From Chloroflexaceae bacterium (GTDB lineage: Bacteria; Chloroflexota; Chloroflexia; Chloroflexales; Chloroflexaceae), in assembly GCA_028282325.1 (NCBI GenBank), contig JANQID010000107.1, positions 1 to 64,000 on the forward strand: a DNA stretch of 64,000 nucleotides. Direction: 5' to 3'. Numbering within the stretch: position 1 is the stretch's first letter; every line of letters begins with the position of its first letter. Of the stretch, positions 24,236-33,587 are shown piece by piece. The notes beneath the pieces were generated by a model. The model had not been told where the DNA came from. It ran no database searches and saw only the letters and a program-made list of their open reading frames with translations. Both the position numbers and the translations under genes were made by a program.

Positions 24236-25733
24236 CGGTCTCGCCTCCTAAGGTAGCGTAATGGGCGCGAATAGCCGTCGCATTGCGCGTGGATATCTGC
24301 AATGCTGTATGCTGATGATCGCCATCATTCCGGGATATGCCATTCGCGTCAGCGGATTCGTTTCCATCAGCATTATACACGTTTGGCCAACGATAGACAA
24401 TCCGGCGAGGCTCACCAGTGACTTCGTCAACATCATCAGGGTTGCCGCCCGCTACGCTTCCACTAATCAAACCGCCATCGTCATGGTAGATGATGACCGT
24501 ATTGGATTCGATCATCCGACCTGGATAAACGACAAACCCGCTGCCAACCTTGCAGTTGTGGCCAACCGCCGAACCTAGCACCGGAAGCCCCGCATCTTCC
24601 AGGCGATCTTTGTAAGGCACTTGAATTGGCTCACCCAAAAGGTTAAAGTCAGTAAAACAGTTATTGGCGCCAATAAATGTATTTCGCCCTACCACACACA
24701 ATTGGAGCGTTGAATTCTGGGCGACCATACTGTTATCCATAAGCGTCGTCATAAACAATCCGGCATTGAAAGGCAAGAAGCAACGATCGCTGACCACGCT
24801 TAACATCACCTGGGAGCCTTGCATAACATTGACATTGTTGCCAATCAAGCTATTAGAAATGACCGTACCGGGCCCTATATAGACGTTGTCGCCGATAACG
24901 GTTGGCCCATGAATCACGGCAGTTGGATCGATCGAGCAGTTCTTGCCGACTTTCACCAATTTTCTGGATGCCAAAAAATGATTGCGCCATCGCTCCTCAA
25001 ATGGGTTAAGCCATTCTCCAAACGCAGTAAATACGACCCCCAGCTTGTGCCACAATGCCACCCAATCTTCACGCGTCCAGCGGAAAAAGTCCTTGACGCG
25101 GCCCCGATTCATCTCTCCATCCAACGTACCCGCCCAGGAGAACACGCCCATCGGCGTATTCGCGATATAGATATGAACCCAATGCTCGATAGAGAGAAAT
25201 GCGCGCCGCGGAATCTGAAAAACGAGTTCGCCTTTGAGGGCCATATAGCTGGGAATGTGATAGTACCCCATCTCATAGGCGTTGGTATCAATGATCAGAG
25301 GTTCCGGCTCATCATAAACGCCCGCTGGATAATAGTACATATCGGCGACATAGACATCGCCCTGGCGTCGAATGCCTTCTTGCAAACGCAAAGCATGCGC
25401 TGAAATTGACCGATCAGCCTTGCGTTGACCATCAGCGCTGTCGGCTGCAAAAGCTATCTGGCACGCACGCTTTAAAGCGCGCGCTTTCGTAACAAACTCG
25501 TTGATTAATGCAGCATTGAAGAACAAATTATTCTTATGAATAAACCGTTCTTCTTGTTCAAGCGACAATTGTTGCGCTTCTGCAAGAGAATCTACTTCAT
25601 AAGCGCCTTTGCAATAACGCGACAGGATATCACGCTGGAGCAACCAGAGAGGTTTATTGAGAATTCGCAAATCACGCGCCGCGTCGCCGAAGGGGGGTAT
25701 TGGTGTATAGTCGCGAATAACAATTCTTTTCAT
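24228..25733 (-). CDS. Left-handed beta-helix (hexapeptide repeat) protein
   Basis: About 501 residues from the ATG at 25733 (GGGG lies 7 bp upstream); an ATG 36 bp further upstream is also open. Residues from about 270 on hold hexapeptide repeats such as IDPTAVIHGPTVIGDNVYIG, ISNSLIGNNVNVMQGSQVML and VVGRNTFIGANNCF, the left-handed beta-helix of acyl- and nucleotidyl-transferases. The N-terminal 260 residues are not recognised. The IGANNCFTDFNLLGEPIQV part and a C-terminal tail rich in Asn/Asp distinguish it from GlmU. Possibly an acyltransferase or a carbonic-anhydrase-like scaffold; no function is assigned. The regulator gene overlaps its end. Confidence 0.7.
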   Translation of the reverse strand: MKRIVIRDYTPIPPFGDAARDLRILNKPLWLLQRDILSRYCKGAYEVDSLAEAQQLSLEQEERFIHKNNLFFNAALINEFVTKARALKRACQIAFAADSADGQRKADRSISAHALRLQEGIRRQGDVYVADMYYYPAGVYDEPEPLIIDTNAYEMGYYHIPSYMALKGELVFQIPRRAFLSIEHWVHIYIANTPMGVFSWAGTLDGEMNRGRVKDFFRWTREDWVALWHKLGVVFTAFGEWLNPFEERWRNHFLASRKLVKVGKNCSIDPTAVIHGPTVIGDNVYIGPGTVISNSLIGNNVNVMQGSQVMLSVVSDRCFLPFNAGLFMTTLMDNSMVAQNSTLQLCVVGRNTFIGANNCFTDFNLLGEPIQVPYKDRLEDAGLPVLGSAVGHNCKVGSGFVVYPGRMIESNTVIIYHDDGGLISGSVAGGNPDDVDEVTGEPRRIVYRWPNVYNADGNESADANGISRNDGDHQHTALQISTRNATAIRAHYATLGGETGE

Positions 25734-26187
25734 TGTAAAACCCCACAATATGTTTTCTGAAAAAACCAACGACTCATACTAGTTTTTTTGCAGCGCTTTT
25801 GGAAGAATCTATGATTACTATACACAATAGGCAACTTTTATCACAAGCCAATGAGATTACAGTCAGATTACACGGTACACAACACATTTTCTATATTATT
25901 GTACAGAGCGACTCGTAGTAAGTCAATCTGCAAAACGTTGACAAAGTTTTCAGCAAGATGCTATCACTGGAGATCTGATGTTTGACAAACGGCATTCAAT
26001 AGCAATATAGCAATCCCAGAGCAGTTGAAACCTCGTGCTTAACGTATTGGTAGCACGGCCCTGCGCGGCAATCGATCCGCGGAGGAGGCGAGACGCTGTA
26101 TCTGACCGGTCTCAGCCCGCTGCGACCTCGACGCGCATGCCTCGTTTTTCAGCGCAGCCAATCTGGTAGAATTAGCTCGTCGATCTG
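25734..26187. other. Intergenic region without gene
   Basis: About 450 bp, AT-rich near 25770-25980 (runs such as CTAGTTTTTTTGC). It should carry the promoter of the beta-helix/regulator operon. No gene, RNA or repeat is recognised before the foldback element at 26188. Confidence 0.5.
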
Positions 26188-26328
26188 TTACCAAACAATA
26201 TTGGAGGCGCCGCATGCGGTCATTCTGAGCGCAGCAAAGAATCTCAAGTTCCAATAACGCCGAGACCCTTCCCCTTCGCTTCGCTCAGGGTCAGGGTGAC
26301 ATGCGGTGTGTGTATCATCATTTGGTAG
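26188..26328. mobile_element. Foldback MITE-like element, copy 5
   Basis: Left end GTTACCAAACAATATTGG, then CCGCATGCGGTCATTCTGAG, AAGAATCTCAAG, CCGAGACCC, CTTCGCTTCGCTCAGGG, TGACATGCGG and the right end ATCATTTGGTAG. It is in opposite orientation to copies 4 and 6-8. Confidence 0.82.
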
Positions 26329-26410
26329 TTGCACTTCATTCAGAGCATTCGACGGAATGCGGAAGCTTGCTACCACAATCTATGCTTTCTCAAATCAAGG
26401 AGACGCCACG

Positions 26411-26926
26411 ATGGATCTTGTCGCATACAGCGCTCGGCTTGACGCGCAGCGCACGATCATCGCCGAACTGTTCACGCCGTTGACCGATGCGGAGGCGCGC
26501 TGGAAGCCCGCGACCGATGACTGGTCGGCGCTCGAAGTGATCAACCACCTCGCCGATGAGGAGGCCGACGACTTTCGCACCCGGTTGCGCCTGACTCTGG
26601 AAGATGCCAACGCCGCCTGGCCGCCGATTGACCCGAACGGCTGGGCGATTGAACGAGCGTATAATCAGCGCGACCCGGCCCAATCGCTGCGACGGTTTCT
26701 GACCGAGCGCGATCGGTCGTTGGTCTGGCTGCGCACCCTCGACGGCGCGACGATTGACTGGGATGTGGCGCACCAACACCTGGCCGGCGAGATCCGGGCC
26801 GGCGATCTGCTGGCGTCGTGGGCGGCCCACGATCTGCTGCACATCCGGCAACTGATCGAGTTGCGTTGGAAACGCTTCGCCCAGATTGCGGCGCCCTACG
26901 ACACACGTTACGCCGGAGAGTGGTAG
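26411..26926 (+). CDS. DinB-superfamily protein
   Basis: 171 residues from the ATG at 26411, chosen for AAGGAG with 8-bp spacing. The four-helix DinB/YfiT-like fold is suggested by the metal-ligand positions: EVINHLADEE (His after helix 2) and WAAHDLLHIRQL (HxxxH in helix 4), with W-rich SALEV and WKPATDDWS segments early on. Family members are metal-dependent thiol transferases or hydrolases, often linked to stress; the substrate is unknown. It precedes the bch operon by 380 bp with no sign of co-transcription. Confidence 0.82.
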   Translation: MDLVAYSARLDAQRTIIAELFTPLTDAEARWKPATDDWSALEVINHLADEEADDFRTRLRLTLEDANAAWPPIDPNGWAIERAYNQRDPAQSLRRFLTERDRSLVWLRTLDGATIDWDVAHQHLAGEIRAGDLLASWAAHDLLHIRQLIELRWKRFAQIAAPYDTRYAGEW

Positions 26927-27116
26927 CCGAGCATAGCGGCGAACCGCATGCCGAGAAGGACGGACGTTCGCCGAACCGGAGCGAAAACAACCTTTTACCT
27001 TTTGTGCATGATTCGCAACATATGCTGGCCCATCGCCGATCCCTTCGGGAAGCGCTTCTTAGCTTTGCAAAGACTTTGCACGTCGCTTGCCACACGAAAG
27101 CGCCGGTTGACTTTTA

Positions 27117-27125
27117 TGTTATAAT
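27117..27125 (+). promoter_or_regulatory. Putative extended -10 promoter of the bch operon
   Basis: TGTTATAAT is an extended -10 element (TGn plus TATAAT at 27120-27125) about 180 bp before bchN. A TTGACT at 27107 is too close to serve as its -35. Start site and regulators are not visible; the 5' leader would be about 175 nt. Confidence 0.35.
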
Positions 27126-27305
27126 TTGCGCAGATTCGTAGTTTTTAATCTGCACTACTCTGTCTATGTTCGCTGGTTGGCCCGACGGTTCGATCCAGGG
27201 CTATGGTTGAAGTTGCAGTGATGCACGGCGATCGAATCGGTTCGCGCGGGTCGACGCAGCGCGAGTATTGCGTGCGCGTCGTTATCATGCTTCAGGGAGA
27301 ACTTC

Positions 27306-28583
27306 ATGCCTCCAAAGCCACAGATCATTCGCGAAAACGGTCTCAACCATTCGTTCTGCGGCCTGGTCAGTGTTGGCTGGCTGTATCAAAAGATTAAAGA
27401 TAGTTTCTTCCTCATTCTGGGCACCCACACCTGCGCCCACTTGTTGCAAAATACCCTTGGGGTGATGATCTTCGCCCGCCCGCGATTCGCCGTCGCTTTG
27501 ATGGAAGAAGGCGATCTCTCGGCATCACAACCGCATCTGCAAGAGCTGATCGACGAGGTGTGCCAGGAGTACACGCCGTCGGTCATTTTTCTGCTTTCCT
27601 CGTGTACGCCGGAGGTGATCAAGGTCGAGTTCGAGGGTCTGGCCCGGTCGCTGTCGCGCCCCGATTTGCCGGTGCTCTTCGTTCCCGCGTCGGGTCTCGA
27701 CTACACCTTCTCGCAATCGGAAGACACGGTGTTGCAGGCGCTGATCCCGTTCTGCCCCGTAGCGCCGCCCGAAGATAAGCGGGTGGTTTTCCTCGGCTCG
27801 GTCAACGAGGTGATCGCGGACGATTTCTTGACCGAGGCCGACCGGCTGGGCATCCCGGTTGCCGGGTTCCTGCCCGCCGATCATTTCCACGACATGCCGC
27901 CGATCGGGCCGGGCACGGTCATCGCCCCGATCCAGCCGTTTGTCGCAAAAACCGCCAACCAACTGCGCAACGAGCGCGGTGCGACGGTCATCTCGTCGCT
28001 GTTCCCCTTCGGCCCCGACGGCACACGCGATTTCTGGGAGAAGCTGGCTCAGGCGTTTGGCAAAGAGATTGATCTCGCCGAACGCGAGGCGGCGGCCTGG
28101 GAGCGCATCCGCGAGCATACGGATCTGCTGAAGGGCAAGCGCGTGTTTTTCGCCACCGATATCCTGATGGAATTGCCGCTGACGCGTTTCCTGCGCGCAT
28201 GTGGCGCCGAAGTCCTCGAGTGCAGCACGCCGTACATCAACCGCCGCTTTCTCGCGCGCGAACTGGAGAAGCTGGAAGGTGTGAAACTGGTCGAGCAAGC
28301 CAACTTCGACCGCCAGTTGCGCGACATCGCCGAACTCCAGCCCGATCTGGTGATCTCGAATATCCTCTCGACCAACCCGCTGGTCGGCAAGGGCGTGGTG
28401 GCCAAGTGGGGCACCGAGTTCGCCTTTATGACCATTCACGGCTGGACCGGCGTCAACACGTTGGTCGGGATGTTCACTCGTTCGATCAAGCGTCACCGGC
28501 AACTCGACCCGCTGGGTAGCGATCCGGTCTGGACAACGGGAATTATGCCATCGGCGCCGAAAGTCATTCCACTTGTGTCGTAA
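27306..28583 (+). CDS. bchN: Light-independent protochlorophyllide reductase subunit N
   Basis: 425 residues. BchN and BchB form the catalytic NB component of dark-operative protochlorophyllide oxidoreductase (DPOR), which reduces ring D of protochlorophyllide without light. The three cluster-ligand cysteines are visible: C18 (NHSFCGL), C43 ([10 protein letters not shown]) and C100 (LSSCTPEV), the counterparts of C26, C51 and C112 in Rhodobacter BchN. The [14 protein letters not shown] and [14 protein letters not shown] motifs separate it from BchY and NifD. GGGAG lies 7 bp before the ATG. First gene of the bchN-bchB-bciB-bchL operon. The C-terminal [19 protein letters not shown] is typical. 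Confidence 0.97.
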   Translation: MPPKPQIIRENGLNHSFCGLVSVGWLYQKIKDSFFLILGTHTCAHLLQNTLGVMIFARPRFAVALMEEGDLSASQPHLQELIDEVCQEYTPSVIFLLSSCTPEVIKVEFEGLARSLSRPDLPVLFVPASGLDYTFSQSEDTVLQALIPFCPVAPPEDKRVVFLGSVNEVIADDFLTEADRLGIPVAGFLPADHFHDMPPIGPGTVIAPIQPFVAKTANQLRNERGATVISSLFPFGPDGTRDFWEKLAQAFGKEIDLAEREAAAWERIREHTDLLKGKRVFFATDILMELPLTRFLRACGAEVLECSTPYINRRFLARELEKLEGVKLVEQANFDRQLRDIAELQPDLVISNILSTNPLVGKGVVAKWGTEFAFMTIHGWTGVNTLVGMFTRSIKRHRQLDPLGSDPVWTTGIMPSAPKVIPLVS

Positions 28584-28658
28584 TTCGCCACGCATGCGCC
28601 CTGATCGTCGTCCGGCCTGACCGGTGACGGGGCGCCCTGGTGTTAAGGAGAGCCTGCT

Positions 28659-30272
28659 ATGCGCCTGGCCTATTGGATGTACGAGGGCACTGCTCACTAT
28701 GGCATTGCGCGCCTGATTAACAGCTTGCGCGGCGTCCACGCGGTGTTCCACGCCCCGCAAGGTGATGACTACATCCACGGGATTTTCGCGATGCTCGAAC
28801 GTGCGCCCGATTTTCCACCGGTGACGACCAGCGTGGTGGATGGACGCGACCTGGCCCAGGGGACTATTCGCCTGCCCGATACGCTGCGCCAGATCGAGGC
28901 AAGTTACAAACCGGAGCTGATCGTCGTCACGCCGTCGTGCTCGACAATTTTGCTGCAAGAGAACCTGGAAGTTACCGCCATGGTGTCAGGCATCGATTGC
29001 GAGGTGATCGTCTACGAGGCCAACCCGTATCGAATGCAAGAGCATCTCGCTGCGGATAACCTGTTCACCGTGCTGGTGAAGCGCTATGCCGAAGCGACTC
29101 TAATCACCGAACGACCCAGCGTGAATATCATCGGCCCGGCGTCGCTCGGTTTCCATGCTCGGCATGACCTCGTCAGCTTGCGGCGGATGCTGAACACACT
29201 CGGCGTGCAGGTCAACGTGGTTGCGCCGTGGGGGGCATCGCTCGACGATCTGCGTCGCCTGCCGGCAGCCTGGGTCAACGTTGCACCTTACCGCGAACTA
29301 GGCCAGAAGGCCGCCGTTCATCTCGAAGAGCGTTTCGGCACACTGCTGCTGCGCGATACGCCGATCGGCGTGCAACCGACGTTGCGCTGGCTCAATCAGC
29401 TCATCGAGATGCTTAACACGGCCGCAGTGCAACACGACAAAAACGTTGAAATTACCCTGCCGCCGCTGACCGCTTTCTCGCTCGATGGTATGTCGGCCCC
29501 GTCGATGGTGCCCTGGTTCAGCCGCACCGCAGATATGGACAGCTTTTCCGGCAAGACCGCTTTTATGTTCGGCGACGCCACGCACGTTGTCGGCGTGACG
29601 AAGTTCCTGGCCGACGAGCTGGGCATGCCGATCTGCGGCGCGGGCACCTATCTGCGCCACGAGGCCGACTGGGTGCGCGAGCAACTGGATGGCTACGTCG
29701 ATGATCTGCTCGTCACCGACGAATTCCAAACCGTCGCCCGCCGCATCGAGGAGCTACGACCCGAAGTAGTGTGCGGCACGCAAATGGAACGCCATACGGC
29801 GCGCAAGCTCGATCTCAACTGTATGGTCATCGCGCCGCCGACGCATATCGAGAATCACCTGTTGTCGTACCGGCCATTCCTGGGCTTCGACGGCGCGGAT
29901 GTGATCGCCGATGAGGTGTCTACGACGGCGACGCTGGGTATGGAGAAGCACCTGATCGATCTGTTCGGCGACGCCGGATTGGAGGCGCCGGTGCATTCGA
30001 CGAACGGTCATACGGCGAGCGCGCCGACCAACGGCGTCGCCGCTGCCGTCGCCGACGCGCCGCCCGTCGCAGCGCCTCCGGCGAGCAGCGGGCCGCTGGC
30101 CGCCGACGCGCCGGTGCAGTGGGATGCCGACGCCGAGCGCCTGTTGAAGAAGATCCCGTTCTTCGTGCGGGCCAAAGCGCGCGCGAACGTCGAAAAGTAC
30201 GCTCGCGAGCATGGCCACAGCCTGATCACAGCGGACATTCTCAACACGGCGCGCGAGCACATCGGCGGCTAA
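28659..30272 (+). CDS. bchB: Light-independent protochlorophyllide reductase subunit B
   Basis: 537 residues, a normal BchB size, starting MRLAYWMYEGTAHYGIARL. D36 (HAPQGDDYIHG) is the unusual aspartate that completes the NB [4Fe-4S] cluster. The body has the nitrogenase-like fold (TPSCSTILLQENLE, FMFGDATHVVGVTKF). An Ala/Pro-rich linker (about 450-480) leads to the C-terminal PCP_red domain (WDADAERLLKKIPFFVRAKAR). AAGGAG precedes the ATG by 8 bp, and 75 bp separate it from bchN. The Ala/Pro linker is long for the family. Confidence 0.97.
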   Translation: MRLAYWMYEGTAHYGIARLINSLRGVHAVFHAPQGDDYIHGIFAMLERAPDFPPVTTSVVDGRDLAQGTIRLPDTLRQIEASYKPELIVVTPSCSTILLQENLEVTAMVSGIDCEVIVYEANPYRMQEHLAADNLFTVLVKRYAEATLITERPSVNIIGPASLGFHARHDLVSLRRMLNTLGVQVNVVAPWGASLDDLRRLPAAWVNVAPYRELGQKAAVHLEERFGTLLLRDTPIGVQPTLRWLNQLIEMLNTAAVQHDKNVEITLPPLTAFSLDGMSAPSMVPWFSRTADMDSFSGKTAFMFGDATHVVGVTKFLADELGMPICGAGTYLRHEADWVREQLDGYVDDLLVTDEFQTVARRIEELRPEVVCGTQMERHTARKLDLNCMVIAPPTHIENHLLSYRPFLGFDGADVIADEVSTTATLGMEKHLIDLFGDAGLEAPVHSTNGHTASAPTNGVAAAVADAPPVAAPPASSGPLAADAPVQWDADAERLLKKIPFFVRAKARANVEKYAREHGHSLITADILNTAREHIGG

Positions 30273-30294
30273 CCGCGCGAGCACAGTGTAGCGA

Positions 30295-30315
30295 GACGGA
30301 AGCCATGCTTCCGTC
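30295..30315. repeat. Small hairpin between bchB and bciB
   Basis: GACGGAAGC-CAT-GCTTCCGTC, a 9-bp stem with 3-nt loop, no T-run. It may be a transcript-stability element or partial attenuator within the bch operon, or one of the small palindromic repeats seen near 11.9 kb. Confidence 0.65.
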
Positions 30316-30353
30316 AGGTGCAGCGAAATCTATCTTTGCAGAGGGTAGAATCC

Positions 30354-31586
30354 ATGATCGAAGTAACAGCCAGTACGGTACAAGACATTGCCCTGATGAG
30401 CCAGAGCGAACGACTCAAGGGCCGTCCGAAGATTTGCAGCGACTGCGGATTGTGCCTGAGTTCGTACCGTCCGTTGATGCCGGAAACCTGCGCGTTCGTC
30501 AAAAACCAGACCCGCGAGATCGAGCAGCGACTGCACGGGCGCAATCGCAAGTCGGGCGATGAGTTGCTCTTCGGCGTCTATCGAGGCATGTATGCCACAC
30601 GGTTGCGACAGCCGCGCCCCGGCGCACAGTGGTCGGGAATGATCACCACGCTGGGCGCGCGCCTGCTGGAGTTGGGGTTGGTTGAAGGCGTGATCACCAC
30701 CCGCGCCGCGCCGGGCACGCGCTATGCTCCGCTGCCGTTCCTAGCCTGTACGCCGGAGGAAGTGCTGGCCAGCGCCGGCAACAAGCCCTGCATCTCGCCC
30801 AACCTGAGTGTGATGGATGAGGTGCGCGAGCGCGGCATCAAGCGGCTGGCGTTCATCGGCGCGAGTTGTCACGTCCACGCGTTGCGCGCCGCCGAGGCTG
30901 AACTGAGCCTGGAAAAGCTCTACGTCATCGGCATTCCCTGCACCGACAACGTGGCCTATCCCGACCTGCTACGCTTCCTGCGGGTGGTCTCCGCGTCACC
31001 CGATACGGTCGTACATCACGAATTTATGACCGATTATCGCATCTGGCTGCGGCACGAAGATGGTCACGTCGAGAAGGTCAATTACGTCGATCTGCCGATG
31101 GGCGAGCTGGATGACGTGTTTCCCGATTCATGCCTCGCGTGTTTCGACTATGTGAATTCGCTCACCGACGTTACTATCGGCTATATGGGTGCGCCGATGG
31201 GATGGCAGTGGCTGTTCGTGCGCACGGAGATCGGCGAAGAGTTGTTCCGCCTGATCGAGCCTGACCTGGAGTTCACCGACTTCTTCGAGCGCGGCAGCCG
31301 CCAGAAAAGCAACGAGGATTTGATCCGGATCCTGGCGATGACCAATCGCAAGCGCACGCCATTGCCCATTCGCAAGCTGATCGCGTTTATGCAGCGCCGG
31401 AGCGGTCCCGCCGGGCTGGAGTTCGCCCGCTCGGTGATCGAGATGAAGTTGCTGCGGAATTTGCGGCATATTCGCACCAAGTTTCCGCGTCATGAGGCGC
31501 GCGTCATACCCTATTTCGTCTACTCGGCGCTCGAAGCGTATGCTCCGGTCTACGAGAAAACATTCGATCAGCCCCTAAGCCAATAG
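30354..31586 (+). CDS. bciB: Ferredoxin-dependent divinyl (proto)chlorophyllide 8-vinyl reductase BciB
   Basis: About 410 residues from the ATG at 30354 (AGAGGG upstream). It belongs to the F420 hydrogenase/dehydrogenase beta-subunit (FrhB) family. Cysteines C28, C31, C34 and C46 (KICSDCGLCLS, ETCAFV) build the N-terminal Fe-S site. PCISPN, GASCHVHALR, GIPCTDN and the CLACFDYVNSLTDVTIGYMG block are characteristic of BciB rather than of FrhB. The enzyme reduces the 8-vinyl group to ethyl with ferredoxin. Its place between bchB and bchL supports this over other family members. Start choice: an ATG at 30318 is in frame but without a ribosome site. Confidence 0.9.
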   Translation: MIEVTASTVQDIALMSQSERLKGRPKICSDCGLCLSSYRPLMPETCAFVKNQTREIEQRLHGRNRKSGDELLFGVYRGMYATRLRQPRPGAQWSGMITTLGARLLELGLVEGVITTRAAPGTRYAPLPFLACTPEEVLASAGNKPCISPNLSVMDEVRERGIKRLAFIGASCHVHALRAAEAELSLEKLYVIGIPCTDNVAYPDLLRFLRVVSASPDTVVHHEFMTDYRIWLRHEDGHVEKVNYVDLPMGELDDVFPDSCLACFDYVNSLTDVTIGYMGAPMGWQWLFVRTEIGEELFRLIEPDLEFTDFFERGSRQKSNEDLIRILAMTNRKRTPLPIRKLIAFMQRRSGPAGLEFARSVIEMKLLRNLRHIRTKFPRHEARVIPYFVYSALEAYAPVYEKTFDQPLSQ

Positions 31587-31646
31587 ACGATAATCGATAG
31601 CCGAAAGGCTCAATCACTACTGTGTTACTGTGAGGAGGAATCGCTC

Positions 31647-32468
31647 ATGTCTCTGGTCCTCGCGATCTATGGGAAAGGCGGGATTGGAAAATCGACCACG
31701 TCGGCGAATCTGTCGGCGGCGATGGCGCTCAAGGGCGCGAAGGTGTTGCAGATCGGCTGCGACCCCAAGCACGACTCGACATTCCCGCTGACGGGCGAGT
31801 TGCAGACGACGGTGATCGACGTGCTCGACGAAGTCGATTTCCATATGGAAGACGTGATGCCCGAAGATGTGATTAAAACCGGATTTGCCGGCGTCGACGC
31901 GCTGGAGGCGGGCGGGCCGCCGGCGGGCAGCGGATGCGGCGGCTATGTGGTTGGCGAAACAGTCAAATTGTTGAAAGAGTTTGGGCTTTACAGTAAATAT
32001 GATGTGATTGTTTTTGATGTTTTGGGTGACGTGGTGTGCGGCGGTTTCTCCGCCCCGTTGAACTATGCCGACTATGGCTTGATCATCGCCACCAACGACT
32101 TCGACAGCATCTTCGCCGCGAACCGGCTGTGCCTGGCCATCTCGCAGAAGAGCCAGCGCCACAAAGTGCGAATGGCCGGCATCATCGCCAACCGCGTCGA
32201 TTACGTCCACGGCGGCGGCGTCTCGGTCCTCCAGCAGTTCGCCGAGTCTGTCGGCACACGCATCGTCGGCCAGGTACCCTACCACGACCTGATCCGCCGC
32301 TCGCGTCTGGCCGGCAAGACGCTGTTCGAGATGGAGGGCGAGGGCAAAGCCGAGTGCATTCGCCCTTTCGAGCAGATGGCCGAGGAGATGCTCAGCACGC
32401 CGCAGGCGAACGTGCCCCAGGCGATGGGCGACCGCGAGATTTTCGAAGTGATCGGCGGGTGGAAGTAG
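31647..32468 (+). CDS. bchL: Light-independent protochlorophyllide reductase iron protein BchL
   Basis: 273 residues, the ATP-dependent electron donor of DPOR and a NifH relative. The P-loop is GKGGIGKST (9-17). The switch regions and the [4Fe-4S] ligands C97 ([11 protein letters not shown]) and C131 (DVVCGGFS) of the homodimer are intact. GGAGG precedes the ATG. It is the last gene of the operon, followed by a strong terminator. Codons 106-130 are strikingly AT-rich (AAATTGTTGAAAGAG, TTTTTGATGTTTTGGG) compared with the GC-rich rest, while the protein stays typical. Distinguished from BchX by the [20 protein letters not shown] stretch. Confidence 0.97.
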   Translation: MSLVLAIYGKGGIGKSTTSANLSAAMALKGAKVLQIGCDPKHDSTFPLTGELQTTVIDVLDEVDFHMEDVMPEDVIKTGFAGVDALEAGGPPAGSGCGGYVVGETVKLLKEFGLYSKYDVIVFDVLGDVVCGGFSAPLNYADYGLIIATNDFDSIFAANRLCLAISQKSQRHKVRMAGIIANRVDYVHGGGVSVLQQFAESVGTRIVGQVPYHDLIRRSRLAGKTLFEMEGEGKAECIRPFEQMAEEMLSTPQANVPQAMGDREIFEVIGGWK

Positions 32469-32498
32469 CCCCTCCTGACGACCAAAGCTAACGCCGGA

Positions 32499-32528
32499 GG
32501 GCGAGCGCCAATGACGCTCGCCCTTTAT
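32499..32528 (+). terminator. Intrinsic terminator of the bch operon
   Basis: GGGCGAGCG (32499-32507), a 7-nt loop, CGCTCGCCC (32515-32523) and TTTAT. A 9-bp perfect GC-rich stem 31 bp after the bchL stop. Confidence 0.88.
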
Positions 32529-32652
32529 CGTCAACGTTATAGCCCTCGGCGGCCTGACACATTGCAGTCGTCAGGCCTTCCAGCTCCAATGATGGTAGGT
32601 GTACACACTATGCACTCACCCCAGCGCAACGCGGCATCAGTCGAAGTGCTGC

Positions 32653-33327
32653 TCAGCGCACCACACAAATGGACAGGCCGTCGTGGCCTTTCAAGCCGAC
32701 CATTTGGATAATCGTCGCCTCGACCCGTTCATCAACCGCCAGCGCGGCGTTAAAGCGCTGCACGCCAACAACGCTTTCGTCGGTCGCCTGCGCATCAAGC
32801 ACCTGCCCCCCGCGCACAACATTGTCGGCGATGATCAGCGTACCGGGATGCGCCAGCCGGATCGACCAATCAAGGTACTCGGTATAGGGCATCTTGTCGG
32901 CATCGACAAACACCATATCAAACGGACCGGCCTGCTCGTTCACCAGTTGGGGCAGAAGATCCAGCGCGCTGCCTTCCCGCACTTCCACCCGGTCGGACAA
33001 GCCGGCGCGGGCGATATTGGCGCGGGCGACCTCGGCATGCTTCGGGTTATGTTCCAGCGTGATCAGGCGACCATCGGCAGGCAAGGCGCGGGCCATCCAG
33101 ATCGCGCTGTAGCCGCCCAGCGCGCCGATTTCGAGGATCGTGCGCGCACGGCTCAGCAACGCCATCAGATACAAGAATTTGCCCTGGTTCGGCGAGATAT
33201 GAATCGTCGGCAAGTCTGCGGCGATAGAATCATCGAGCGCGGCCTGGAGCGCTTCATCGTGGACTACAAAGAGCGCGTGGATATATTCATCGACCGAGGC
33301 GAACAGATCTTCGTTCAGATTAGTCAT
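32653..33327 (-). CDS. O-methyltransferase family 3 (COMT-like)
   Basis: 224 residues with the caffeoyl-CoA O-methyltransferase/TrmR-like pattern: QGKFLYLMALLSRARTILEI, the SAM site EIGALGGYSAIWMARAL, the acidic LEHNP, the metal/substrate loop DMVFVDADKMPYTEYLDW and TLIIADNVVRGG. Uses SAM and a divalent metal to methylate a hydroxyl group; the acceptor is unknown. It ends convergently 125 bp after the bch terminator and is not part of that operon. Confidence 0.88.
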   Translation of the reverse strand: MTNLNEDLFASVDEYIHALFVVHDEALQAALDDSIAADLPTIHISPNQGKFLYLMALLSRARTILEIGALGGYSAIWMARALPADGRLITLEHNPKHAEVARANIARAGLSDRVEVREGSALDLLPQLVNEQAGPFDMVFVDADKMPYTEYLDWSIRLAHPGTLIIADNVVRGGQVLDAQATDESVVGVQRFNAALAVDERVEATIIQMVGLKGHDGLSICVVR

Positions 33328-33587
33328 AGTCTCCCTCTCACTGCAGATCGGATCGCTTCATAGTGTACCACGCCCAATTGCGATAGATGCCATCGAATTC
33401 GGAGATTATCCGAGCTGTTGTGGGAAAGCGTTCACTTTTAGAACGTTGCATCGCGCAGGAACGTCGGTATATGGCTGAGCAACTTCTGAGGATCAATACC
33501 GGCAATTGAATGGCGCCGTACGATTTCGAACAGCGGCCCAAAGCCGTTGCAGATCCCAAATTCTCACTAACACATATTCTGCAACTC
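33328..33587. other. Gap without supportable gene
   Basis: A reading frame on the minus strand runs through this gap and into the GH13 gene end, but its product is not recognised and no ribosome site is present. Confidence 0.4.

Noticed and set aside
27525-28958. 477-codon open frame antisense to bchN/bchB
   Set aside because: Shadow of two well-identified genes; Arg/Gln/His-rich composition typical of antisense translation.
27306-32468. Nitrogenase (nifH/D/K) or chlorophyllide reductase (bchX/Y/Z) reading of the operon
   Set aside because: BchN cysteine spacing, D36 and the PCP_red tail of BchB, and BchL-type motifs fit DPOR. BchXYZ and NifHDK differ at these points.
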